From the NCBI GenBank assembly GCA_913061145.1, contig CAJXUQ010000004.1:124001-188000 (forward strand): a stretch of DNA of 64,000 nt, read 5' to 3'. The notes below the pieces were generated by a model, which ran no database searches, was not told the origin of the DNA, and saw nothing but the letters and a program-made list of their open reading frames with translations. A program made the position numbers and the translations under genes. Source of the DNA: an uncultured Haliea sp. GTDB lineage: Bacteria > Pseudomonadota > Gammaproteobacteria > Pseudomonadales > Halieaceae. Below are positions 17,673 to 26,298 of the stretch, in pieces. Each line of letters opens with the position of its first letter. Position 1 is the stretch's first letter.

Positions 17673-17715
17673 ATGCAAAAGGTTGCATATTGACCAAATA
17701 TGCAATAAATTGCAT
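17673..17715. promoter_or_regulatory. Twin palindromes, likely PadR operator
   Basis: Two copies of the palindrome ATGCAAnnnnTTGCAT lie at 17673-17688 and 17700-17715, 27 bases apart. Between them the inner half-sites also form a longer perfect inverted repeat, TTGCATATT (17683-17691) and AATATGCAA (17697-17705). The site is 30 bases upstream of the nitronate monooxygenase start and 68 bases upstream of padR. PadR proteins bind AT-containing palindromes of this kind. Confidence 0.7.
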
Positions 17716-17745
17716 AAATTCATCGGTCAACCGGAGCCCCTTCCC

Positions 17746-18711
17746 ATGGCACTACCCGCAATTCTAAAGGATAAACTGCGCTTGCCGGCCGTTGCCGCGC
17801 CCATGTTCATCGTCTCCAACCCGGACCTGGTCATCGCCCAGTGCAAGGCGGGAATTGTCGGCTCTTTCCCCGCACTGAATGCGCGGCCTGCCGAGCAGCT
17901 GGACGTCTGGCTGGAGAAAATCACCCGCGAACTGGCGGCCTGGGACGCCGAACACCCGGACACCCCGGCGGCACCCTTTGCCGTCAACCAGATCGTGCAC
18001 GGCTCCAACGACCGCCTGCAGCACGACCTCGAGATGTGCGTAAAGTACAAGGTACCCATCGTGATCACCTCGCTGGGAGCAAAGGAGATGGTCAATGAGG
18101 CGGTGCACAGCTACGGCGGCATTGTCCTGCACGACATCATCAACAACCGCTTCGCGCGCAAGGCAATCGAGAAAGGCGCGGACGGCCTTATCGCGGTGGC
18201 CGCCGGCGCCGGCGGTCACGCAGGCCCTCTGTCACCGATTGCGCTGATTCAGGAAATTCGCGAGTGGTTCGATGGCCCGCTGCTGTTGTCCGGCTCCATC
18301 GCCACCGGCGATGCCATACTCGCCGCACAGGCAATGGGCGCCGACCTCGGCTACATCGGCTCGGCGTTTATCGCCACACAGGAAGCCAACGCCGAACAGG
18401 CCTACAAGCAGGCCGTCGTCGACCACGGCGCGGCGGACATCGTCTACAGCAACCTGTTCACCGGTGTACATGGCAACTACCTGCGTCCCTCCATCGAAGC
18501 CGCCGGGCTGGACCCGGACAACCTGCCCGAGAGCGATCCTTCGGCGATGAACTTTGGCTCGGGCGGCAACAGCGATGCCAAGGCCTGGAAGGATATCTGG
18601 GGTTGCGGCCAGGGCATCGGGGCGGTCAAAGAGATCCTGCCTGCAGGCGAGCTTGTCGCCCGCCTGCAGCGGGAGTACGCGGCTGCCCGGGAGCGCCTGC
18701 TGGGCAGCTAG
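17746..18711 (+). CDS. Nitronate monooxygenase
   Basis: A 321-residue FMN-dependent TIM-barrel enzyme of the nitronate monooxygenase (2-nitropropane dioxygenase) family. The N-terminal LPAVAAPMF block, the catalytic-type His158 in AAGAGGHAG, and the phosphate-binding segment GADLGYIGSAFIAT are visible. It would oxidise alkyl nitronates such as propionate 3-nitronate; some family members are quinone reductases instead. The ATG at 17746 with CCGGAG upstream is preferred over longer frames. Its TAG stop overlaps the stop of the convergent DUF1214 gene. Control by the divergent PadR is inferred. Confidence 0.85.
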   Translation: MALPAILKDKLRLPAVAAPMFIVSNPDLVIAQCKAGIVGSFPALNARPAEQLDVWLEKITRELAAWDAEHPDTPAAPFAVNQIVHGSNDRLQHDLEMCVKYKVPIVITSLGAKEMVNEAVHSYGGIVLHDIINNRFARKAIEKGADGLIAVAAGAGGHAGPLSPIALIQEIREWFDGPLLLSGSIATGDAILAAQAMGADLGYIGSAFIATQEANAEQAYKQAVVDHGAADIVYSNLFTGVHGNYLRPSIEAAGLDPDNLPESDPSAMNFGSGGNSDAKAWKDIWGCGQGIGAVKEILPAGELVARLQREYAAARERLLGS

Positions 18712-19835
18712 CGCCGGCGGCCGGGCAGTGTTCCCAACTCGCTGAACTTGACCACGCGAGCGTGCACCGGCGGGTGCTCGCTGGCGCCGATCCAGCGCCA
18801 GCACAGGGTCCCGCTCTGATGGCCCGCAGTTTCCACCCAGTTTGCCTGCGGTGGCTGCTCGTGGGCCACCACGATCACCACACCACCGTCGTCTTCATAG
18901 GTCGCGGTGTGCTTGTTGAAGTGGATCTGGTGGTAGCGGAAATCCAGTGATTCCATCCACCAGTTCTGCAGTACGAAGTTCCAGGTCTGGCAGGTGGGTA
19001 CGACTGGCGCCTCAATCAACAGTGCTTCGTCCGGCGCCAGGGCCCAGGCGCTGTGGAAGTAATAAATGTTCGGGTCGCCGCCAATGGCCTGGCAAAATGC
19101 CTGATCCGCCGGCGCCACCTGATTCAGCGTGGGCAGGAAACTCGCAGCCCAGCCTTCAAACAGCCCCGTCGTACTGCGTATGAACTGCACCGCGCCCTGC
19201 AGCGCGCGATCCAGCTTCTCCGGCGACAGGGGGTCAGGACGTTCGTGCTCCGCGCCCAGGCGCTCTATGCGGATCTCGGCGCGGGTCTCGTTGCGGCGAT
19301 CCTGAAAGGTCTGGCGCACATTCAGCGAATTGGTCTCCGGCCCCATCGGCAGCCAGTTGCCGGGCTGTTGCCGCTGGCTGACAATAATCTCCAGCGTGCC
19401 GTCCGGGTTGATTTCCATGTCCCGCGAATCCAGCCAGCCGTCGGTCTTCATGCCGCCGCCACTGCTGTAGCGATTGATCACCGTGCCAAAACCCAGGTAG
19501 TTCACAGTGCCGCGCGTACCCGTGATGCGATAGTCATACTGCGGATCAATGGTCGCCGTCTGGTAGTGATTGTCGGGATTGTCCGCACCCAGTTTGATGG
19601 TTTCGTGGGCCGGGCAGCGCAGCTCTGGAAACCGCGGGTCACCCGCCTCCAGAAAACTCTCCAGCCCGGCGCGCAACATGCGCGAAAGGTAGCGGTAGCC
19701 CTCGGCCCGGGTAAACGCATCCTGGGGCGCTTTCTCGGCGTCGACCAGCGCGCCCGCGGCTTTCAGCGCATCGCAGAAATCGCTCCAAGTGCTGCCGTCC
19801 ATGACGCGCTGTTCAGCGTTTACAGATTCATTCAT
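18708..19835 (-). CDS. DUF1214 domain protein
   Basis: A 375-residue protein of the DUF1214 type: a central block with QQPGNWLPMGPETNSLNVRQ matches the conserved core of that family, and a tail with HPPVHARVVKF closes the protein. No signal peptide is evident. The function of the family is not established. It is translationally coupled to the sulfotransferase gene by a 4-base ATGA overlap, so the two likely work together, perhaps on a lipid or steroid-like compound, but this is inference. Confidence 0.7.
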   Translation of the reverse strand: MNESVNAEQRVMDGSTWSDFCDALKAAGALVDAEKAPQDAFTRAEGYRYLSRMLRAGLESFLEAGDPRFPELRCPAHETIKLGADNPDNHYQTATIDPQYDYRITGTRGTVNYLGFGTVINRYSSGGGMKTDGWLDSRDMEINPDGTLEIIVSQRQQPGNWLPMGPETNSLNVRQTFQDRRNETRAEIRIERLGAEHERPDPLSPEKLDRALQGAVQFIRSTTGLFEGWAASFLPTLNQVAPADQAFCQAIGGDPNIYYFHSAWALAPDEALLIEAPVVPTCQTWNFVLQNWWMESLDFRYHQIHFNKHTATYEDDGGVVIVVAHEQPPQANWVETAGHQSGTLCWRWIGASEHPPVHARVVKFSELGTLPGRRR

Positions 19836-21001
19836 ACCGTTACCTCTTCATCCAGTCTCAGGTGATAGCGCCGCATATAGTCGGCAAAGAGCGCGGCCAC
19901 TTCATCGCGACTGATGGCGTAGTCCTCCAGCCGGTAGCGGTGCACGCCGTGCTTGCCACGCGGGTGGGCATCCAGCCACGCCTGCATGCGCGCACGCGCT
20001 GTCTCATCCAGCGGCATGTCGCGCAACGCATACAGCTGTTCGATGAGCTGCCAGGGGTTGGCGACAAAATCATCGTGGTAAACATCGAGAAACTGGCCCG
20101 GGTGAGTCGGCTCCAGCGCTGCACGATCGGCCTCGAAGGTGCGCGTGTAGGCGGTGAGCATGGTCATCCAGTCACGCCCGATTTCTGCCCGGTCAATGAC
20201 ATCGCTGCTGCTGCGCCGCAGCACCTCGCTGAAGCTGCAACCGGAGCCAACGAACGCCAACGGTGCACGGTGCGTCTGCACGATGATCGCGTCGGGATAG
20301 ACGCGCAGTATCTCGCGCAGGCCAAGCTGGTGAAACGGTGCTTTGAGCACCCACTGCCCGGGGTGGCGGGACTGCAGCAGCTGCAGCTGCCGACGGTGGT
20401 AGTCATAGCTGTCGGAGCGACACAGGTTGGTATACAGCCAGTTGGCATAGCTCGGCACGTGAAACAGCGCCGAGTATTCCACCGACATGAAATTGCGATT
20501 GAGCAGCATATAGCACTCGTCCGGCTCTTCTGCGTCAATCAGGTGTGTCTGTTTGAAACCCGGCAGGAAGGTCTCGGTGAGCGCCACCCCTTCGGCACGC
20601 GCGGCAATGCGCGGGTCGCTGGTGTACGTTGCGGTTTCCGGCGGCGGCACGGGCTGCTGGGCTTCCCAGAGACGCAGGGTGCGATTGCGCGGATCCTGGT
20701 TCAGCAGATGGTGTAATGCGGTGGTGCCAGTGCGCGGCAGGCCCAGAATGAACACCGGCCGCAGCACGGTTTCCTCCGCCACCTGCGGATGGCGCGCCAG
20801 ATAATCTTCTATCTCCAGACGGCGGGAGAGCCCTTCCAGAATGGTCATTTCGGCGCGCAATCTGCCGAAGTCGTTCAGACGGGCCTCGCTGTGCAGCGCT
20901 TCCAGCAAGCGCTCCAACGCCTCGTAAAACGCCGGGTCGCCAAAATCCTCCAGCCCGGTATCCAGCATCGCCTGCTGGCGTAGTGCTTCCAGTTCCAGCA
21001 C
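19832..21001 (-). CDS. Sulfotransferase family protein
   Basis: A 389-residue sulfotransferase. The PAPS 5'-phosphosulfate loop is FILGLPRTGTTALHHLL (about residues 84-100), and a later segment around VQTHRAPLAFVGSG supplies the 3'-phosphate-binding region. These enzymes move a sulfuryl group from PAPS to an alcohol or amine. The start is a GTG with AAGGA upstream. Its stop overlaps the ATG of the DUF1214 gene. No PAPS-synthesis genes lie in the window. Acceptor substrate is unknown; bacterial members of this clade often appear in lipid or xenobiotic gene clusters. Confidence 0.85.
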   Translation of the reverse strand: MLELEALRQQAMLDTGLEDFGDPAFYEALERLLEALHSEARLNDFGRLRAEMTILEGLSRRLEIEDYLARHPQVAEETVLRPVFILGLPRTGTTALHHLLNQDPRNRTLRLWEAQQPVPPPETATYTSDPRIAARAEGVALTETFLPGFKQTHLIDAEEPDECYMLLNRNFMSVEYSALFHVPSYANWLYTNLCRSDSYDYHRRQLQLLQSRHPGQWVLKAPFHQLGLREILRVYPDAIIVQTHRAPLAFVGSGCSFSEVLRRSSSDVIDRAEIGRDWMTMLTAYTRTFEADRAALEPTHPGQFLDVYHDDFVANPWQLIEQLYALRDMPLDETARARMQAWLDAHPRGKHGVHRYRLEDYAISRDEVAALFADYMRRYHLRLDEEVTV

Positions 21002-21140
21002 AGGAACATCCTTTCCATCGTTATTATTATGGCGTTACTGCCTGCGCCCACTCTACAAAGCCGTGAGCCGGCAGGCATCCCCGAGGCTGCGACTGCCGGC
21101 TGCTGGTATAACAAGCGAGACCAGCGCCCGCACTGGGGCC

Positions 21141-23603
21141 TCAGATGGGAGAGCCCGGCGGGGCCTCGAGGGTACGCAAACCTTCGATGGCGCCCGGCGT
21201 GTCCAACAGCTGCGCGATCTGCAGTAACGCAAAACGGTAGTGCGCCCGCCACGCGGGAGGGACCACCGACACACGCTGCTCCAGCCAGCCGCGCAGGGCC
21301 AGCAGGGCATCCAGGCTCTCCGCACGCACCTGCGGCTCAATCTCGCCGCTGCCCACAAGACGCAGCAAGCGCTGCAGTGTCTCCATATTCACCACCCGCT
21401 GCAGTGCGCCTGCGTTGCCCTGCTCGGTGTCCGCATACCAGCTGCGTTTAAGCAGGGCGTCCAGCAGCTCCGCATAACCCGGCTGGGCGGCAGAGCGCGC
21501 CTGGTTGTTGTTCATGCGCACGGCCCGGGTCGGGTTCAGCAACAGGTCCAGCGTCAGGCCCGCTGCCGTTGCCGCCGCCGCGAGGGGATCAAACACGTAG
21601 CCGGTGTCACGCGGGAACAGTTCACGACTGTCGCTGTAGCCCGGCGGACGCGGCGGTATCTGCGCCAACAGGGCGGGAGGCAGGGCCAGCGCCTCCGGGG
21701 CCAGCGTCGCAAGCAACGCCTCCAGCGCAGCGCGCTGTTGCGCGGGCAGCACCGCAGCCACAGGCACCTGTCCGTCACCGCGCAGGGCATAGGTAAACAC
21801 CTGCCCACCCAGGAGGGTGGCGGCCGCCTGCAGTTGGTAGCGGTGCAACAGGTACATGGGCACCAGCACATCCTCCAGCTGAGCCAGGGGGCGCCCCAAC
21901 CGCACCGTGCGCTCGGAAAAGCGTGCCAACACCGTCGCACGCAGGGTCATCAGCCGATTCAGCTCGGCCACCGGGTCACTGCCGTTATCCCAGAGGCTGC
22001 CCAACGGGTGCGCCGGGCCCGCCGTGACGGCAAAGGCATCACCACGGGCATGTGCGTCCGCCACGTAGTGCAGCCCGGCAGCGTAGGTATCCCGGATAAT
22101 CTGCTCACGTGCGTCGTTCGCGTCTACCGCTGCGGGGAAATGCTGGTAACCGTAGATGATGGCGCGTTTATCCCACTCGCCGATCCCCGTTGCATAAGCT
22201 GCAGAGAGGTTCGGCTCGCCAGACGCTGTGAGCGTCACATACGGATGCGGGTAGTCCATCACCGATGCCCGGTTGTCTGCACTGGCGGCAAAATTGTGCT
22301 CCAGTCCGAGGGTGTGGCCCACTTCGTGAGCGGCCAGCTGGCGTATACGCGCCAGCGCGAACTCCAGCATGTCTGCAGGTACATGACCGTCTTCCCCGTA
22401 AGGCGCCAGTAAACCCTCGGCCAGCAGGTAGTCCTGACGCACCCGCAGTGAGCCCAGCGTCACATGTCCCTTGATGATTTCCTGGGTGCGCGGGTCGCGC
22501 ACGCTGGACCCGTAAGACCAGCCGCGGGTTGAGCGGTGTACCCACTGAATAACGTTGTAGCGCACATCCATCGGGTCTGCGCCCTCTGGTAGCAGCTTGA
22601 CCTGAAAGGCATTGTCGTACCCTGCCGCCGTAAACGCCTCGTTCCACCAGGATGCACCCTCCATCAGGGCACTGCGCACCGGCTCCGGCGCGCCGCGGTC
22701 CAGGTAATAGATTATGGGTTCCACGGCTTCGCTGCGCTCTGCCTCGGGGTCCTTCTTCTGCAGCCGGTGCCGCCAGGCGTAGGGCTGACGCACGGGTTCA
22801 CCGATGGGAACAGCGTAGTCAGCAAGTTGCTGATCGTAGTCCGGGTCGATAAACCCGGAGCGCGGGTCATAAGGCAGCGGCTCGTATCCCGGCTCGGGAA
22901 GGCGCACAAAGGAGTGATGCTGGTGCACAGTCAACAACCGCGGGTCCGGGGTTACCGTGGCCAGCTGCTCGCCGGCAGGCTCGCCGGCCAGCGTCACCAG
23001 CGCATCCACCTCGGTATTGTCTGGAAACGTGCGGGTACGCGGCAGGTAGACCGCCGAACGCGCCGGGTCTGTGCGGTATTCGCCCTCATCCCGGTCGCGC
23101 AGGCGGCGCGCGACGCCATGCACATCGCTGAGGAAGTAATCTGTGCCGTCGACAAGCACGCGCCCGGCACTGCCTGCCACAATCGGGAAACTGGCCAGCG
23201 CAGAGCGGGCGAAGGCCTCATCAACCGCGCGGCGCTCGTCCGCATTGTTGCTACGGGCGGTGTAGAGCGGGTTATCGGCCATCAACAGCACCTTGTCCCC
23301 TACCCGGGTGAAGCGCGCCAGACGGGTGCTGCCCAGCTGACCGCGATCCAGGCCGAGATCATTGGAGCCAACCCCGCTGGACAAACTGCTGACGTAAATG
23401 AAGGGCTGTTCGAACTCGCCAATCTCGAGGTACAGGCGTCCCCGCTCCTCATCCCAGTACAGGCTCTGGAAGCCCTCCATGTACTGCATGCCAGCGGTGT
23501 GCTCACTGATCGCTGGCAGCCCGGGGCCAGCCTCCTCGCGCGCACCTTCACCGCAGGCCGCCAGCAGGACCATGGCGAGTAGCCAACACAGACGTCTGAA
23601 CAT
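21141..23603 (-). CDS. Zinc-dependent metalloprotease lipoprotein (DUF5117/DUF4953 type)
   Basis: An 820-residue secreted protein. The N-terminus MFRRLCWLLAMVLLAACG is a lipoprotein signal with the lipobox Cys at position 17. The zinc motif HEVGHTLGLEH (H426, H430, H436) is of the metzincin HExxHxxGxxH type and lies in the region typical of DUF4953. The N-terminal half contains the DUF5117-like segment with YVSSLSSGVGSNDLGLDRGQ. It is probably an outer-membrane- or periplasm-anchored protease. It is upstream of the sulfotransferase pair on the same strand with a 139-base gap, so a link is unclear. Confidence 0.85.
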   Translation of the reverse strand: MFRRLCWLLAMVLLAACGEGAREEAGPGLPAISEHTAGMQYMEGFQSLYWDEERGRLYLEIGEFEQPFIYVSSLSSGVGSNDLGLDRGQLGSTRLARFTRVGDKVLLMADNPLYTARSNNADERRAVDEAFARSALASFPIVAGSAGRVLVDGTDYFLSDVHGVARRLRDRDEGEYRTDPARSAVYLPRTRTFPDNTEVDALVTLAGEPAGEQLATVTPDPRLLTVHQHHSFVRLPEPGYEPLPYDPRSGFIDPDYDQQLADYAVPIGEPVRQPYAWRHRLQKKDPEAERSEAVEPIIYYLDRGAPEPVRSALMEGASWWNEAFTAAGYDNAFQVKLLPEGADPMDVRYNVIQWVHRSTRGWSYGSSVRDPRTQEIIKGHVTLGSLRVRQDYLLAEGLLAPYGEDGHVPADMLEFALARIRQLAAHEVGHTLGLEHNFAASADNRASVMDYPHPYVTLTASGEPNLSAAYATGIGEWDKRAIIYGYQHFPAAVDANDAREQIIRDTYAAGLHYVADAHARGDAFAVTAGPAHPLGSLWDNGSDPVAELNRLMTLRATVLARFSERTVRLGRPLAQLEDVLVPMYLLHRYQLQAAATLLGGQVFTYALRGDGQVPVAAVLPAQQRAALEALLATLAPEALALPPALLAQIPPRPPGYSDSRELFPRDTGYVFDPLAAAATAAGLTLDLLLNPTRAVRMNNNQARSAAQPGYAELLDALLKRSWYADTEQGNAGALQRVVNMETLQRLLRLVGSGEIEPQVRAESLDALLALRGWLEQRVSVVPPAWRAHYRFALLQIAQLLDTPGAIEGLRTLEAPPGSPI

Positions 23604-23633
23604 GGTTCCTCCCGTTGGGCGTGGTGGGCCCGG

Positions 23634-24689
23634 TTACTGTGCCCGCCGGGCGCGCACAGCGGCGGCCAGCTCGACCAACAGATCTTCTGTATGGGGCCAG
23701 TCGATGCAAGGGTCGGTAATGCTCTGGCCGTAAACCAGCGGCTCCCCCGCCACCACGTCCTGGCGGCCCGCCACGAGGTTGCTTTCGATCATCAGTCCGA
23801 AAATGGCACGATTGCCCCGCGCCACCTGCGCGCCGATATCACGAATCACGTCCACCTGCCGCGCGGGGATCTTGCGACTGTTGGCGTGGCTTGCATCTAC
23901 CATGATGCGGGTTGGCAGGCCGGCCTTGCGCAGCATGGCAGCGGCATCATCCACGGAGAACATGTCGTAATTCGGGTGCTTACCCCCGCGCAGGATAACG
24001 TGGCAATCCTCGTTGCCGGCAGTCTGGAAAATCGCCGAGTGCCCCTGCTTGGTCACCGAGAGGAAGTGGTGCGGCTGGGAGGCGGATTTGATCGCGTCTA
24101 TCGCCACCTGGATGTCGCCATCCGTGGCATTTTTGAACCCGACCGGGCAGGACAGTCCCGACGCCAGTTCGCGGTGCGTTTGACTTTCGGTGGTACGCGC
24201 ACCAATGGCACCCCACGCCACCAGGTCCGCCACATACTGCGGGCTGATAAGGTCCAGGTACTCGGTGCCCGAGGGCAGACCCATGGCGGCCAGATCTGCC
24301 AGCAACTTGCGAGCAAGGTGCAGGCCCTTGTTGATCTGAAAGGTGTTGTTCAGGTCCGGGTCGTTGATCAACCCCTTCCAGCCTACCGTTGTGCGCGGCT
24401 TCTCAAAGTACACCCGCATCACCACCTGCAGGTCAGCCTGCAGTACCTCGGCGACACGCTTCAGGCGCGCCGCGTAATCACGCGCCGCGTCCGGGTCGTG
24501 AATGGAACAGGGGCCCACCACGACCAGCAGGCGGTCATCTTCTTCGACGAGAATGTTGTGGATCGCCTGCCGCGCGGCGGTCACGGTCTGGGCCGCCGTG
24601 TCACTCACCGCGATGTCGCTGATCAGCTGCTGCGGTGCGATAAGTTCATTGGTGCGCCGAATGCGCAAATCATCAGTATTGGTTGTCAT
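23634..24689 (-). CDS. 3-deoxy-7-phosphoheptulonate synthase (DAHP synthase, class I)
   Basis: A 351-residue AroF/G/H-type DAHP synthase, the same length as E. coli AroG. Typical segments are VVVGPCSIHDPDAA, YFEKPRTTVGWKGLINDP, SGLSCPVGFKN and VILRGGKHPNYD. It joins phosphoenolpyruvate and erythrose 4-phosphate as the first step of aromatic amino acid synthesis in the cytosol. Isozyme type and the inhibiting amino acid cannot be told by eye. A TATAGT hexamer upstream suggests its own promoter, so it is probably not part of the neighbouring mocA operon. Confidence 0.95.
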   Translation of the reverse strand: MTTNTDDLRIRRTNELIAPQQLISDIAVSDTAAQTVTAARQAIHNILVEEDDRLLVVVGPCSIHDPDAARDYAARLKRVAEVLQADLQVVMRVYFEKPRTTVGWKGLINDPDLNNTFQINKGLHLARKLLADLAAMGLPSGTEYLDLISPQYVADLVAWGAIGARTTESQTHRELASGLSCPVGFKNATDGDIQVAIDAIKSASQPHHFLSVTKQGHSAIFQTAGNEDCHVILRGGKHPNYDMFSVDDAAAMLRKAGLPTRIMVDASHANSRKIPARQVDVIRDIGAQVARGNRAIFGLMIESNLVAGRQDVVAGEPLVYGQSITDPCIDWPHTEDLLVELAAAVRARRAQ

Positions 24690-24719
24690 GGATGTCCCGG
24701 TGGCAAATGCAAAGCCGGG

Positions 24720-24725
24720 TACTAT
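24720..24725 (-). promoter_or_regulatory. Possible -10 box for the DAHP synthase gene
   Basis: On the minus strand a TATAGT hexamer lies about 31 bases upstream of the DAHP synthase ATG. The -35 region (CTGCAA at a spacing of 18) is weak, so this is a tentative promoter. Confidence 0.35.
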
Positions 24726-24726
24726 A

Positions 24727-24744
24727 GCACCGGCGAACCGGCGC
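24727..24744 (-). terminator. GC-rich hairpin after mocA-like gene
   Basis: On the minus strand GCGCCGG and CCGGTGC pair as a 7-bp stem with one G-U wobble around a TTCG loop, just after the mocA-like stop. No T-tract follows, so it may be a weak terminator or simply a leader hairpin, since it overlaps the putative promoter spacer of the DAHP synthase gene. Confidence 0.35.
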
Positions 24745-24751
24745 TTGCAGC

Positions 24752-25333
24752 TTATGCAGGGCCCGTAGACCAGCCGCCGAGATCGTCCGGATAGTCAATG
24801 TCGCGCAGGATACCCGCATCAGTCACTGCGAGCCTGTCGCACAAGCCTCCCGCCTCCTGAACCAGCGCCCGCGCACCGGCGTCGCCGGTCGACTGCCGCA
24901 ACCGGGGAAACCAGTCACGGCCGAAACCGACCGGGTGCCCGGGACGCCCGCGGAATTCCGGCACGACAATACGCTCAGGGGTCAGCGCGGCGGCTGCCTG
25001 ACAAAATGTGTCCACCCGAATCCCGGGCATGTCTGCCAGCGCAACAAGCACGCCTGCCCAGGACGGCAGCTGTGCCACGCCTTCTGCAAGTGTGTGGCCC
25101 ATACCGCCTGCAGCCTGCGTGCAGACGAGCACCTCACCTGACTCCAGCCCGGACTCCTCCGCGAGGCTTGCCTCCCCGGGGCGAAGGCAGACGCGCAGCG
25201 GCAAACCTGTCCGGCGCACCGTGTCGACCACGACGGTCAGCAACCGGGGGCCGTGCGGCAGCCGGGCACGGCGCTTGTCGCTGCCAAAACGCCGACTTTC
25301 CCCGGCGGCCAGCAGCAAGACCCCGACAGTCAC
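24752..25333 (-). CDS. mocA: Molybdenum cofactor cytidylyltransferase-like protein
   Basis: A 193-residue nucleotidyltransferase of the MobA-like NTP_transf_3 family. The N-terminal signature LLLAAGESRRFGSDKRR binds the nucleotide, and the later LVALADMPGI and GRPGHPVGFGRDW blocks match MocA. MocA joins CTP to molybdopterin to make the cytosine dinucleotide cofactor used by xanthine-dehydrogenase-type enzymes. Its GTG start overlaps the XdhC stop by four bases, which fits a cofactor-maturation operon. A molybdenum hydroxylase lies about 13 kb away in this window. Confidence 0.8.
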   Translation of the reverse strand: MTVGVLLLAAGESRRFGSDKRRARLPHGPRLLTVVVDTVRRTGLPLRVCLRPGEASLAEESGLESGEVLVCTQAAGGMGHTLAEGVAQLPSWAGVLVALADMPGIRVDTFCQAAAALTPERIVVPEFRGRPGHPVGFGRDWFPRLRQSTGDAGARALVQEAGGLCDRLAVTDAGILRDIDYPDDLGGWSTGPA

Positions 25334-26295
25334 GCGACGACGCTCTGGCGGCGCAGGCTGACCAGCTCAGCCATGATAGACACCGCGATTTCCAACGGTG
25401 TCTTGCTGCCGATATCCAGCCCGACAGGGGCATGCAAGCGCGCCAGTTGCGCAGCGTCCAGACCCAGCTGCCGCAGCCGTTGCAAACGCTTCTCGGTGGT
25501 TTTCCGCGATCCCAGGGCACCCACGTACCAGGCCTCGGTAGTGAGGGCTTCCATCAGCGCCATGTCATCAATGCGCGGATCGTGCGTCAGGGTAATAACG
25601 ATGCTGTGGCGGTCACTGGCGTATGCGCGTACGGCGTCGTCCGGCATCCCACCCAGCAGCGAGACAGCCGGGCCCTGCCACTGCGCACGCAATCCCTCAC
25701 GCGGATCGACGACCAGCACATCGTAATCCATCGCCAGTGCCAGCTCGGCGAGGGACTGGCTGAGTTGCCCCGCACCCACCAGCAGCATGCGCATTTGCGG
25801 ACCAAAGGTCTGGCACAATTCGCCGGGCTGCAATTGCAGTGGCACGTGGGACACCACGGAGCACCACTGCGTGCTGCCAGCGGGAATGGCGACGCTCCGC
25901 TGCAAGCACTGCCGCGCCGCGATCGCCTCCAGGGCTGCAGCCAGCCAGGGCAGGTCCCGGGCCGGTTCGAGCCGCTGCAGCAACACCTGCAACAAGCCTC
26001 CACAGGGCAAACCCAGGCGCTCATTCTGTTCCGCCGTGACGCCATAGGGCACCAGCTCGGCACCTGCCACCGGCAGCGCTTCGGAGCGCAGGCGCTCCAA
26101 CAGATCCTCTTCAATGCAGCCGCCAGACAGCGACCCCAATTGATCGCCGCGGGCATTGCACACCAGGAGCGCCCCCGGCGGTCGCGGCGCAGAGCCCTGC
26201 ACCGAGGCCACCGTGCATAACCACACCGGGATCTCCGGCATCTCCTGCAGCCAGGCGAAGGCCGCCTGCAGAACGGCCTGGTTGGCACTCTGCAT
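25330..26295 (-). CDS. xdhC: XdhC/CoxI family molybdoenzyme maturation factor
   Basis: A 321-residue XdhC-like protein with the N-terminal XdhC/CoxI domain (SAPRPPGALLVCNARGD, then LGSLSGGCIEEDL, whose Cys is conserved) and a C-terminal Rossmann-like domain (LLVGAGQLSQSLAELA). XdhC binds molybdenum cofactor, aids its sulfuration and delivers it to xanthine-dehydrogenase-type apoenzymes. It overlaps mocA by four bases and begins three bases after the DUF501 gene stop, so all three are likely one transcript. Confidence 0.9.
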   Translation of the reverse strand: MQSANQAVLQAAFAWLQEMPEIPVWLCTVASVQGSAPRPPGALLVCNARGDQLGSLSGGCIEEDLLERLRSEALPVAGAELVPYGVTAEQNERLGLPCGGLLQVLLQRLEPARDLPWLAAALEAIAARQCLQRSVAIPAGSTQWCSVVSHVPLQLQPGELCQTFGPQMRMLLVGAGQLSQSLAELALAMDYDVLVVDPREGLRAQWQGPAVSLLGGMPDDAVRAYASDRHSIVITLTHDPRIDDMALMEALTTEAWYVGALGSRKTTEKRLQRLRQLGLDAAQLARLHAPVGLDIGSKTPLEIAVSIMAELVSLRRQSVVA

Positions 26296-26298
26296 GCG

